Part shown: piece by piece, positions 8,934-16,977 of the stretch | How the letters are laid out: every line of letters starts with the position of its first letter | Numbering within the stretch: the stretch's first letter is position 1 | NCBI GenBank assembly: GCA_017411325.1 | Contig: JAFQQJ010000015.1 | Coordinates: 50,815-114,814 of the forward strand | Length of the DNA stretch: 64,000 bases | Direction: 5' to 3' | DNA from: Clostridia bacterium | GTDB lineage: Bacteria; Bacillota; Clostridia; CAKSNL01; HGM11501 | Program-made: the position numbers and the translations under genes | The notes under the pieces: generated by a model | Told to the model about the DNA's origin: nothing | Database searches by the model: none | Seen by the model: the letters and a program-made list of their open reading frames with translations, nothing else

Positions 8934-10067
8934 TTGCGTAAAATAGCAATATTTATAGTGGTGATGATTTTAGGAAGTGCTTCGTTTAAGGTATATTCTC
9001 ATTTTGATGTTTCGGCAAAATCAGCCATATTGATAGATGCCGAAACCGGCAGAAGTATCTACGAAAAGAATGCTGATGAAAGGCTTCCGATGGCAAGCAC
9101 CACTAAAATAATTACTGCAATTACTGCGATTAAATACGGAAACCTTTCCGATGTTGTCACGGTTTCTTATAATGCGGCAACAACGGAAGGGTCTTCGGTA
9201 TGGCTTTCTGAAGGAGAAAAACTTACTTTATCGGATTTATTGTATGCAATGATGCTGGAATCCGGAAACGATGCTTCTGTGGCAGTGGCGGAACATATCA
9301 GCGGAAGTGTCCGGGATTTTGCTGTGCTTATGAATAAGGTGTGTAAGGAAGCCGGTGCTTTTTCAACCAACTGCGTTACTCCCAGCGGACTCGATGATGA
9401 GCTTCATTATACAACGGCACGGGATATGGCCAAAATTGCTGGCTTCGCAATGAAAGATGAAGTTTTCAGAGATATCGTTTCTACATATAAGGCTGTGATT
9501 CCGTGGGAAGGAAACGACTGGGACAGAACACTTGTAAATCACAACAAATTGCTTATAAATTATGAAGGCGCTGACGGAATTAAAACCGGATATACTAAAA
9601 AATCCGGAAGATGTCTGGTATCAAGTGCCAGTAAAGATTCGTGGAGACTTATAGCGGTTACACTGAATGCAGCTGACGACTGGAACGATCATATTAAGAT
9701 GCTTGATTATGCATATGATAACTTTGGCGAAGAAACAGATTTAATCAAAAAATATATTCCGCTTGGAAAAATACGGGTATTGGGCTCCGAAAGCGGATAT
9801 ATAAATTACGGTGCCGGAGAAAGCGTAACTATACGGAAGCTATCCGATAAAAGTGAGGCAGTTATCAGATATGATATTCCGGAAAGCATAAAAGCTCCAC
9901 TCGGAAAAGGAGAGCAGATAGGCTGTGCGGATATATTTTTGGGAAATAATTACTATAAATCGGTTCCGTTGTTTGCCTTTGAAGATGCATACAGGGATGA
10001 TAAGCTTTTTATTTTCAGGGAACATTTTGTAAGATTACTTGAAATATTACTTTATTCAGTGAGGTGA
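8934..10067 (+). CDS. D-alanyl-D-alanine carboxypeptidase (DacF/DacB-like, S11)
   Basis: Exported penicillin-binding protein that trims the terminal D-Ala of peptidoglycan stem peptides. All three active-site motifs are visible: STTK (Ser55, Lys58), SGN (110–112) and KTG (217–219). The N-terminus RKIAIFIVVMILGSA is a signal peptide. TTG 8934 is nine bases after AGGTGG and gives a cleaner N-terminus than GTG 8925. After about residue 270 comes the usual beta-rich C-terminal domain, and the amphipathic FVRLLEILLYSVR may anchor it to the membrane. Ends six bases before rluB. Confidence 0.93.
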   Translation: MRKIAIFIVVMILGSASFKVYSHFDVSAKSAILIDAETGRSIYEKNADERLPMASTTKIITAITAIKYGNLSDVVTVSYNAATTEGSSVWLSEGEKLTLSDLLYAMMLESGNDASVAVAEHISGSVRDFAVLMNKVCKEAGAFSTNCVTPSGLDDELHYTTARDMAKIAGFAMKDEVFRDIVSTYKAVIPWEGNDWDRTLVNHNKLLINYEGADGIKTGYTKKSGRCLVSSASKDSWRLIAVTLNAADDWNDHIKMLDYAYDNFGEETDLIKKYIPLGKIRVLGSESGYINYGAGESVTIRKLSDKSEAVIRYDIPESIKAPLGKGEQIGCADIFLGNNYYKSVPLFAFEDAYRDDKLFIFREHFVRLLEILLYSVR

Positions 10068-10073
10068 TTTTAT

Positions 10074-10787
10074 ATGCGATTACAAAAATTTTTAGCTATT
10101 TGCGGCGTGGCATCAAGAAGAAAAGCCGAAGAAATAATTGCTTCAGGCAGAGTATATGTAAACGGAAATAAAATTACCGAGATGGGATTTTCTGTGAATG
10201 AGACAATTGACGTTGTAACTGTTGACGGAGAAAAGCTTCGCCCTGAAGAAAATAAACGCTATATTATTCTAAACAAGCCCAAGGGCTACATTACCAGTAT
10301 GAACGATCAGTTTGACAGACCGGATATTACGGCTCTGATTTCTGATATAAATGAAAGAGTTTATCCTGTAGGAAGACTTGATTATGATACAGAAGGATTA
10401 CTTCTTTTGACAAATGACGGCGAATTTGCAAATGCTGTTGCTCATCCCAAAAAGAACATAGATAAGGTTTATATAGCAAAAGTCAAAGGTTTTTTTGATG
10501 AAGAGGTTGCTGATAAACTTCGTGCGGGCGTTATGATAGACGGAAAAATGACAGCCCCTGCAAAGGTTACCGTATTAAAGTCGGAGGGGAATGTTTCTGA
10601 GGTCAGAGTGACAATTCACGAAGGAAGAAACCGACAGGTAAGGAAAATGTTTGAGGCGGTTTCCTGTAGGGTTTCTGACCTTAAAAGGACAGCTATCGGA
10701 GGCTTTATGCTTGGAAATCTTCCTAAAGGTTCCTGGCGTGATTTTACAGAAGCTGAAATGAAACTTATTGACAAATATAAAAAATAA
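10074..10787 (+). CDS. rluB: 23S rRNA pseudouridine synthase (RsuA/RluB family)
   Basis: An N-terminal S4 domain (RLQKFLAICGVASRRKAEE) is followed by the synthase domain with catalytic Asp in GRLDYDTEGLLLLTNDG. The C-terminal EGRNRQVRKMFEAV is typical of RsuA/RluB/RluE enzymes, which modify rRNA uridines; RluB acts on 23S rRNA helix 89. Its position at the end of the scp/dac cluster matches Bacillus rluB. Confidence 0.9.
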   Translation: MRLQKFLAICGVASRRKAEEIIASGRVYVNGNKITEMGFSVNETIDVVTVDGEKLRPEENKRYIILNKPKGYITSMNDQFDRPDITALISDINERVYPVGRLDYDTEGLLLLTNDGEFANAVAHPKKNIDKVYIAKVKGFFDEEVADKLRAGVMIDGKMTAPAKVTVLKSEGNVSEVRVTIHEGRNRQVRKMFEAVSCRVSDLKRTAIGGFMLGNLPKGSWRDFTEAEMKLIDKYKK

Positions 10788-10807
10788 CTGTAACGGAGGG
10801 ACGGAAG

Positions 10808-11161
10808 GTGTATAAAATACATCCCGTTGAAGAACGGATAATAGCGAAGAGCATTTGCCCGGAGCTTTCTGAAAACGAAATTTTATTTGTTGTAAACGAA
10901 GAGGGTAAATTTACAGGGAAATCCATTTGCGAATTTATCGAAGATACTGTTTATGTAAAAAATCTTACAGCACCTTATGACGATGCAAGAACACTTATGT
11001 TTCTCAATATGTTAAATTACGCTGAAAGACGCGGAATTAAAAAAGCTGTATGTATTAATAAGGAACTTGATGATTTATGCAAGCGATACGGCTTTGATGA
11101 AAATATGGCAGTGAGCCTTGAGGGATTTTTTGCTCCCGGGGCACATTGCAACCATGAATAG
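10808..11161 (+). CDS. Small conserved hypothetical protein downstream of rluB
   Basis: 117 residues from GTG 10808 (GGAGGGACGGAAG upstream). Not recognised with certainty. It has an alternating beta/alpha pattern and the segment DARTLMFLNMLNYAERRGIKKAVCI, resembling the pantetheine-side half of a GNAT acetyltransferase, but it is too short for a full GNAT fold. The C-terminus has a Cys-His pair (GAHCNHE). Probably the last gene of the lysA operon. Confidence 0.6.
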   Translation: MYKIHPVEERIIAKSICPELSENEILFVVNEEGKFTGKSICEFIEDTVYVKNLTAPYDDARTLMFLNMLNYAERRGIKKAVCINKELDDLCKRYGFDENMAVSLEGFFAPGAHCNHE

Positions 11162-11168
11162 CAAATAA

Positions 11169-11193
11169 ATTCTTTAAGACTACCTTAAAGAAT
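11169..11193. repeat. Inverted repeat upstream of the decarboxylase cluster
   Basis: Arms TTCTTTAAG (11170–11178) and CTTAAAGAA (11184–11192) around a five-base centre, extendable by one pair. No good T run follows, so it may be an operator or a weak terminator. Confidence 0.5.
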
Positions 11194-11252
11194 ATTTGAA
11201 TAATTCCTAAAAAATAAAGGAAAAAATATACATTATAACAGGGGGTATTTCT

Positions 11253-12698
11253 TTGGACAAGCTTCAGGAATTAATCAACCGCAAAAATGCGGTGATGACA
11301 GGCAGCGGCGAACCTGAAAACGGAAAATTGTCTGCAAGAGACAGAATCGCTCATCTTTTTGATGAGGGAAGCTTTATCGAAACAGATATGTTTTCCGGAA
11401 GAGAAGGGGATGCGGCAGCTGAGGGGGTTATAACCGGCTACGGTACGGTTGACTCCAGATTGGTATTTGTCTATGCTCAGGACGGACTTGCCGGTGGCGG
11501 TGCTTTCGGATGCGAGCAGGCAAAGAAAATTACAAAAATAATGGATATGGCATTAAAGACAGGAGCACCTATTGTTTCCTTACTTGATTCCTGCGGAACA
11601 AAGCTTTCTGACGGAGTTGCAGCACTTGGTGCTATGGGAGAAGTTATCTCAAGAAGCGTTAAGGCATCCGGTTCAATCCTTCAGATTTCCGCTATATTCG
11701 GCACTTGTGCAGGCGGAGCGGCATTTACACCCGCAATGGCTGACTTTCTCATTATGACAGAGGACAGCGCTATGATGATAAACGGTCCCGCCACTTGCGC
11801 GAAAGACGGTGAAATCTTAACGGCAGAAGATATGTGCGGCGCAAAGGTTAATGCAACAATAAGCGGAAATGCACATTTTGTAGCATCAACTGATGCTGAA
11901 GCTGTTGCTAAAATCCGCGAGCTTATAACTCTTCTTCCCGGAAATGCGGAAGAAATGGCACCCGAAACAGAGTGTGCTGACGATCTTAACAGAATTTCAG
12001 GTCAGCTTGGCTCAATCGGTATGCCTATGGTTGAAATTATCCGTCAGGTTGCTGATAATTGTGAATTTACAGAGGTTTCCGCATTATATGCCGAAAATGT
12101 TCTCACAGGCTTTATCCGCATCAACGGACGTACCGTTGCTGTTGTAGCCAATAACGGAGAACTTGACTCATCAGCATCCTGTAAAGCTGCTGATTTTATC
12201 CGCTTTGCAGACAGCTTCAATCTTCCTGTACTCACATTCTGTGATACAGACGGATATAAGGCATCTAAGGAAGAGGAAAAGAACGGACTCGCAAAATATG
12301 CAGCCAAGCTTTTATATGCTTACAGCGAAGCAACTGTTCCCAAGGTAACAGTTATTTGCTCCAAGGCTTGCACAGCATCATCTGTTGCTATGGGCTCGAG
12401 AGCAGCCGGCGCTGATTTTGTTGTTGCGTGGCCCAACGCAGTTATCGGTGCACTTTCTTCCGATATGGCTTCTGTTCTTCTTTATGAAGAAGATCTCAAG
12501 GCAGGTATGAGCCGTGATCAGGTAAAGGCTAAATACGAGGATGAAGCGGCAAATGCTTTTGAAGCGGCAAAAACCGGATTCATCGACGATGTTATCGAGC
12601 CTGATTCTACAAGACCCAGAATTGCGGCGGCTCTCGAAATGCTTTACACAAAAAGCGATGTTTCTCCCGTAAAAAAGCACGGAAACTTTTCTTTCTAA
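11253..12698 (+). CDS. Acyl-CoA carboxyltransferase subunit (MmdA-like), divergent C-domain
   Basis: 481-residue carboxyl transferase with two crotonase-fold halves, related to methylmalonyl-CoA decarboxylase alpha (MmdA), propionyl-CoA carboxylase beta and transcarboxylase 12S. The N-half keeps the oxyanion loop GTCAGGAAF near 150–158. In the C-half the usual KAYGGAYIAM loop reads KACTASSVAM near 371–380, so the Gly-Gly is gone. TTG start with a GGGGG RBS. First gene of the cluster encoding OadG-like, BCCP, OadB and PycB subunits, suggesting carboxyl transfer from an acyl-CoA to biotin coupled to Na+ export. Exact substrate cannot be read. Confidence 0.82.
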   Translation: MDKLQELINRKNAVMTGSGEPENGKLSARDRIAHLFDEGSFIETDMFSGREGDAAAEGVITGYGTVDSRLVFVYAQDGLAGGGAFGCEQAKKITKIMDMALKTGAPIVSLLDSCGTKLSDGVAALGAMGEVISRSVKASGSILQISAIFGTCAGGAAFTPAMADFLIMTEDSAMMINGPATCAKDGEILTAEDMCGAKVNATISGNAHFVASTDAEAVAKIRELITLLPGNAEEMAPETECADDLNRISGQLGSIGMPMVEIIRQVADNCEFTEVSALYAENVLTGFIRINGRTVAVVANNGELDSSASCKAADFIRFADSFNLPVLTFCDTDGYKASKEEEKNGLAKYAAKLLYAYSEATVPKVTVICSKACTASSVAMGSRAAGADFVVAWPNAVIGALSSDMASVLLYEEDLKAGMSRDQVKAKYEDEAANAFEAAKTGFIDDVIEPDSTRPRIAAALEMLYTKSDVSPVKKHGNFSF

Positions 12699-12710
12699 GG
12701 AGGGGTTCTG

Positions 12711-13040
12711 ATGACATTAAGTAACGGAAGCACTTTGACAGAGGTATTATCTGTAACACTGCTTGGTATTCTGATAGTTTTCTCAGCGCTTGTCATACTT
12801 ATGATAGTGCTTTATCTTATGAAGCTTTTTGCTCCTTCAGAAGAAGGCAAAAAGGCTGAAAAAGTAAAAGAAACACCGGCACCTAAGATGACAGAAAAGC
12901 CTATTGTCAATGACACGGATGATGAAGAGCTTATTGCTGTGCTTACAGCGGCAATAGCGGCATCACTTCAGACATCTGCATATAACTTAAGGATCAAGTC
13001 CTATAAGAGAGTTCCTTCCAAGAACTCCAAAAGAGTATAA
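12711..13040 (+). CDS. OadG-family Na+-pump decarboxylase gamma/delta subunit
   Basis: 109 residues: one N-terminal membrane helix (VTLLGILIVFSALVILMIVLYLMKLF), a Lys/Glu/Pro linker, then a short cytosolic tail (ELIAVLTAAIAASLQTSAYNLRI) typical of OadG/MmdD. These subunits assemble the peripheral carboxyltransferase onto the OadB membrane pump. RBS AAGGAGG; 12 bp downstream of the carboxyltransferase. Confidence 0.85.
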   Translation: MTLSNGSTLTEVLSVTLLGILIVFSALVILMIVLYLMKLFAPSEEGKKAEKVKETPAPKMTEKPIVNDTDDEELIAVLTAAIAASLQTSAYNLRIKSYKRVPSKNSKRV

Positions 13041-13061
13041 GAAAGAGAAAGGATGAACATT

Positions 13062-13451
13062 ATGAAGAAATTTAACATAAAGGTAAACGGAAAAACATAT
13101 GAGGTAGAGGTTGAAGAGCTCGGCGGAACTCCCGCTGTTTATACAGCACCCGTTGCACCTGTAGCAGCACCCGCTACTGCTCCTGCAGCTCCTGCTTCTG
13201 CAGCTCCTGCGGCTCCCGCAGCATCAGGCACTGCCGGCGCAATCAGCGTAAATGCTCCTATGCCCGGAACAATTAACGCTATCAAGGTTAAGGTTGGAGA
13301 TTCTGTTACAAAGGGACAGGTTTTAGTTGTTCTTGAAGCCATGAAGATGGAAAACGAAATTATGGCAGATTCTGACGGAAAAGTTGCATCTGTTGCTGTT
13401 TCCCAGGGACAGACAGTTAATACAGGCGATGTACTTGTAACCCTTAACTAA
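13062..13451 (+). CDS. Biotin carboxyl carrier protein of the Na+-pump decarboxylase
   Basis: 129 residues: a short N-terminal beta segment, a long flexible Ala/Pro linker (residues ~28–58), then the biotinyl domain with EAMKMENE; Lys95 is the biotinylation site. ATG 13062 fits AAAGGA at 13048–13053; ATG 13053 overlaps that RBS. It would shuttle carboxybiotin between the carboxyltransferase(s) and OadB. Confidence 0.93.
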   Translation: MKKFNIKVNGKTYEVEVEELGGTPAVYTAPVAPVAAPATAPAAPASAAPAAPAASGTAGAISVNAPMPGTINAIKVKVGDSVTKGQVLVVLEAMKMENEIMADSDGKVASVAVSQGQTVNTGDVLVTLN

Positions 13452-13465
13452 GGGAGGGGAATAAT

Positions 13466-14668
13466 TTGGAATTCTTTACTACATTAGGAGCCGGCATTGT
13501 GGATTTCGTCAAGGAAACAGGCGTATCCATTTTGTTCGGTCAGGACGGAAACCCCTTAAATCTTGTGATGATAGCAATTGCCTGCGTGCTTTTCTATCTC
13601 GCAATAGTAAAAGGGTTTGAACCGTTACTTCTTTTACCTATAGCTTTCGGTATGCTTCTTACAAACCTTCCTGCGGCAGAAACATCAAGAATTTTCCACG
13701 CAGAATGGTTCGTTCAGAAAGATATCGATTTTGGTCAGGTTCTGCATGACGGCGGACTTTTAGACCTATTGTATCTCGGAGTTAAGCTTGGTATTTATCC
13801 TCCGCTTATCTTCCTCGGAATCGGTGCAATGACAGACTTTGGTCCGTTGATTGCAAATCCCAAGAGCATTTTGCTCGGTGCTGCAGCGCAGCTTGGCGTT
13901 TTCATTACCTTCCTCGGTGCAAATCTTATGGGCTTCACACTTAAAGAAGCAAGTGCGATAGGTATCATCGGCGGCGCTGACGGTCCTACTGCAATTTATG
14001 TTACAAAAACCCTTGCTCCGGATCTTTTACCGGCTATAGCGATTGCGGCATATTCCTATATGGCATTAATCCCTCTTATTCAGCCTCCTATTATGAAGCT
14101 TCTTACAACAAAGAAGGAGAGAGGCGTTGTAATGGAACAGCTTCGTACTGTTTCCAAGAAGGAAAAGATAATTTTCCCCGTAATCGTTACAATCGTTGTA
14201 GGATTAATAGTTCCTGATGCTGTACCGCTTGTTGGTATGCTTATGCTCGGTAACCTCATAAAGGAATCCGGCGTTGCGGACAGACTTTCAAAGACAGCAC
14301 AGAACGAGCTTATGAACATAGTAACAATTTTCCTCGGCGTAACTGTTGGTGCAACAGCAACTGCTGATAACTTCCTTTCTCCCAGAACCCTCGGAATAAT
14401 TGCTCTCGGACTGGTAGCGTTTGCAATCAGTACAGCAGGCGGACTTTTATTCGGAAAGCTTATGTATAAGCTTACAGGCGGAAAGGTTAACCCTTTAATT
14501 GGTTCTGCAGGCGTATCTGCTGTTCCTATGGCTGCAAGAATGAGTCAGAAGGTTGGTCAGGAAGAAAATCCTTCAAACTTCCTTCTTATGCATGCAATGG
14601 GCCCCAACGTAGCAGGTGTAATCGGTTCTGCCGTTGCGGCAGGTGTATTCCTTGCTCTTTACGCGTAA
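13466..14668 (+). CDS. oadB: Sodium ion-translocating decarboxylase subunit beta
   Basis: 400-residue polytopic membrane protein of the OadB/MmdB/GcdB family, which decarboxylates carboxybiotin and exports Na+. The conserved GGADGPT loop with its essential Asp is near residues 169–175, and [13 protein letters not shown] and the C-terminal [13 protein letters not shown] helix are present. TTG start with GGGAGGGG. The pump subunit shows the cluster is energy-conserving. Confidence 0.93.
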   Translation: MEFFTTLGAGIVDFVKETGVSILFGQDGNPLNLVMIAIACVLFYLAIVKGFEPLLLLPIAFGMLLTNLPAAETSRIFHAEWFVQKDIDFGQVLHDGGLLDLLYLGVKLGIYPPLIFLGIGAMTDFGPLIANPKSILLGAAAQLGVFITFLGANLMGFTLKEASAIGIIGGADGPTAIYVTKTLAPDLLPAIAIAAYSYMALIPLIQPPIMKLLTTKKERGVVMEQLRTVSKKEKIIFPVIVTIVVGLIVPDAVPLVGMLMLGNLIKESGVADRLSKTAQNELMNIVTIFLGVTVGATATADNFLSPRTLGIIALGLVAFAISTAGGLLFGKLMYKLTGGKVNPLIGSAGVSAVPMAARMSQKVGQEENPSNFLLMHAMGPNVAGVIGSAVAAGVFLALYA

Positions 14669-14695
14669 ATTATATTAGATTGGAGATTATTAAAC

Positions 14696-16090
14696 ATGGG
14701 TGTTAAAATAACAGAAACCATTCTTCGTGACGCACATCAGTCTCTGATTGCTACAAGAATGACAACAGAAGAAATGCTTCCCGCCCTTGAAATGCTTGAT
14801 AAAGTCGGCTATCACGCCCTTGAAGCATGGGGTGGAGCAACTTTCGATTCCTGCTTAAGATTCCTTAATGAAGATCCCTGGGAAAGACTTAGAAAGATTC
14901 GTGCCAAGGTTAAAAACACAAAGCTCCAGATGCTTTTCAGAGGTCAGAATATCTTAGGATATAAGCATTACGGAGACGACGTTGTTGAATATTTCGTACA
15001 GAAATCCATCGCAAACGGTATTGATATCATAAGAATTTTCGACGCTCTTAACGATACAAGAAACTTAAGAACCGCAATTGAGGCTACAAAGAAGGAAAAG
15101 GGCCACGTTCAGGCTGCACTTTCCTATACAATAGGCGGTCCCCACACTCACGACAGCTTCGTTACTCTTGCAAAAGAGCTTGAAGAGATGGGTGCTGACA
15201 GTATCTGTATCAAGGATATGGCAGGCTTACTTCTTCCTTACAAGGCTGAAGAGCTTGTTAAAGCGTTAAAGCAGAGCGTAAAGATTCCGATTGAGCTTCA
15301 TACTCACTATACAAGCGGCGTTGCTTCCATGACTTACTTAAAGGCAATCGAAGCAGGTTGCGACATTGTTGACACAACTCTTTCTCCTCTTGCACTCGGT
15401 ACTTCTCAGCCTCCCACAGAGCCTTTAATTGAGACTCTTGCAGGAAGCAAGTACGATACAGGCTTAAAGCTTGACGCTCTTACAGAAGTTTCCGAATACT
15501 TCAAGGGCTTAAGAGAAAAATATCTTGCAGAAGGTCTATTAAATCCGAAGCTTCTTTCGGTTGACGTAAACACACTTTTATATCAGGTTCCCGGTGGTAT
15601 GCTTTCAAACCTTGTTTCTCAGCTTAAACAGCAGGGCAAGGAGGACAAGCTTGACGAAGTTCTTAAGGAAGTTCCCAAGGTTCGTGAAGATTTAGGTTAT
15701 CCTCCTCTTGTTACCCCCACTAGCCAGATTGTAGGTACACAGGCCGTTCTTAACGTAATCTGCGGAGAAAGATACAAGATGATTTCCAACGAAACGAAGG
15801 GTATCGTTCGCGGCGAATACGGTAAGACTCCCGTTCCGATTTCCGATGAAATCAGAAAGAAGATTATTGGAGATGAAAAGCCCATTACCTGCAGACCTGC
15901 AGATAAGATTCCTGCGGAGCTTGATAAGTACAGAGATGAAATGAAAGAATATATGGAGCAGGAAGAGGACGTTCTTTCCTATGCTCTCTTCGGACAGGTT
16001 GCTGTTAAGTACTTCCAGGCAAGACAGGCTCAGAAGTATAAGGTTGATGCAAGCCTTGCAGACACCGAAAACAAGACCTATCCCGTATAA
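14696..16090 (+). CDS. Oxaloacetate decarboxylase alpha / pyruvate carboxylase subunit B (no biotin domain)
   Basis: 464-residue DRE-TIM-like barrel plus conserved carboxyltransferase domain (the transcarboxylase 5S fold). TILRDAHQSL near residues 8–17, the metal-site Lys in CIKDMAG near 174, and ELHTHYTSG near 200 are visible. The C-terminal biotinyl domain found in fused OadA is absent, consistent with the separate BCCP three genes upstream. It transfers carboxyl between oxaloacetate/pyruvate and biotin. Together with the acyl-CoA carboxyltransferase the cluster could work as a Na+-pumping decarboxylase, a transcarboxylase, or both. Confidence 0.88.
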   Translation: MGVKITETILRDAHQSLIATRMTTEEMLPALEMLDKVGYHALEAWGGATFDSCLRFLNEDPWERLRKIRAKVKNTKLQMLFRGQNILGYKHYGDDVVEYFVQKSIANGIDIIRIFDALNDTRNLRTAIEATKKEKGHVQAALSYTIGGPHTHDSFVTLAKELEEMGADSICIKDMAGLLLPYKAEELVKALKQSVKIPIELHTHYTSGVASMTYLKAIEAGCDIVDTTLSPLALGTSQPPTEPLIETLAGSKYDTGLKLDALTEVSEYFKGLREKYLAEGLLNPKLLSVDVNTLLYQVPGGMLSNLVSQLKQQGKEDKLDEVLKEVPKVREDLGYPPLVTPTSQIVGTQAVLNVICGERYKMISNETKGIVRGEYGKTPVPISDEIRKKIIGDEKPITCRPADKIPAELDKYRDEMKEYMEQEEDVLSYALFGQVAVKYFQARQAQKYKVDASLADTENKTYPV

Positions 16091-16093
16091 GCT

Positions 16094-16939
16094 ATGTATG
16101 ATTTGACTTCGCCGTCAGTTATACGGCATTTATGCGATGAGTTCGGATTCTCTTTCAAAAAAGGCTTCGGACAGAATTTTTTAACCGATGCAGACGTGCT
16201 TTTATCCATTGCCGAAGCGGCAGGGAGTGAAGGCGTTTTAGAAATCGGTCCGGGCTTCGGAACATTAACGGCAGTTTTAGGTAACCGTGCGAAAAAGGTG
16301 GTTTCCATTGAAATTGACCGCACGTTGGAGCCGGTTTTAAAAACAACGCTGGCAGGATTTGACAATATTAAAATTCATTTTGCCGACGTTATGAAAACCG
16401 ACCTTGAGAAGCTTATAAACGAGGAATTTCCCGGTATGAGCTTGAGTGTTGCGGCGAACCTGCCTTACTATGTGACAAGCCCCATACTCATGAAGCTTCT
16501 GGAAGAAAAACTCCCCTTTGAAAACATCGTTGTTATGGTTCAGAAAGAGGTTGCTGAAAGAATAGTTGCAAAGCCCGGCACCAAAGACTATGGTGCGTTA
16601 ACGCTTGCCGTATCTTATTATGCCGATGCTGAAATCATTACGACCGTTCCGGCTGAAAGCTTTGTTCCTGCACCAAAGGTTGACTCCGCGGTAGTATCTA
16701 TGAAACTCTTAAAAGAGCCCCCCATCGATGCTCCCGAAAAGGATTATTTTCGCCTTGTCAAAGCATCCTTTGCTCAGAGAAGAAAGACGATGCTTAATGC
16801 TCTTTCAAACGCCGGCTTTTACGGAAGCAAGGACGATATAAAGGCAGTTCTGGAAAGCCTTGGATATGACTCAAACTTAAGGGGAGAAACCCTTTCAATG
16901 AAAGAATTCTCTGAAATAGCAAAACGATTTACGAAATAA
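16094..16939 (+). CDS. rsmA: 16S rRNA dimethyladenosine transferase
   Basis: KsgA/RsmA dimethylates the two adjacent adenosines near the 3' end of 16S rRNA. KGFGQNFLTD, the SAM loop EIGPGFGTLT and the NLPYYVTSPIL catalytic motif are present; 281 residues is typical. It starts four bases after the pycB stop with no clear Shine–Dalgarno, so translation may be coupled. A strong terminator follows. Confidence 0.96.
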   Translation: MYDLTSPSVIRHLCDEFGFSFKKGFGQNFLTDADVLLSIAEAAGSEGVLEIGPGFGTLTAVLGNRAKKVVSIEIDRTLEPVLKTTLAGFDNIKIHFADVMKTDLEKLINEEFPGMSLSVAANLPYYVTSPILMKLLEEKLPFENIVVMVQKEVAERIVAKPGTKDYGALTLAVSYYADAEIITTVPAESFVPAPKVDSAVVSMKLLKEPPIDAPEKDYFRLVKASFAQRRKTMLNALSNAGFYGSKDDIKAVLESLGYDSNLRGETLSMKEFSEIAKRFTK

Positions 16940-16977
16940 AAAAAGAATCGTAAGCTTTCGCTTACGATTCTTTTTTT
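16938..16977. terminator. Bidirectional terminator between rsmA and GH30
   Basis: Long perfect stem (core AGAATCGTAAGC / GCTTACGATTCT) around a TTTC loop, flanked by A and T runs, serving both convergent genes. Confidence 0.93.

Noticed and set aside
13140..13250. GCTCCTGC-rich stretch as a tandem repeat
   Set aside because: It encodes the Ala/Pro linker of the biotin carrier protein; codon bias of a low-complexity linker explains it.
13139..13342. Minus-strand Ala/Gly-rich ORF over the biotin carrier gene
   Set aside because: It is the antisense shadow of the Ala/Pro linker and has no RBS.
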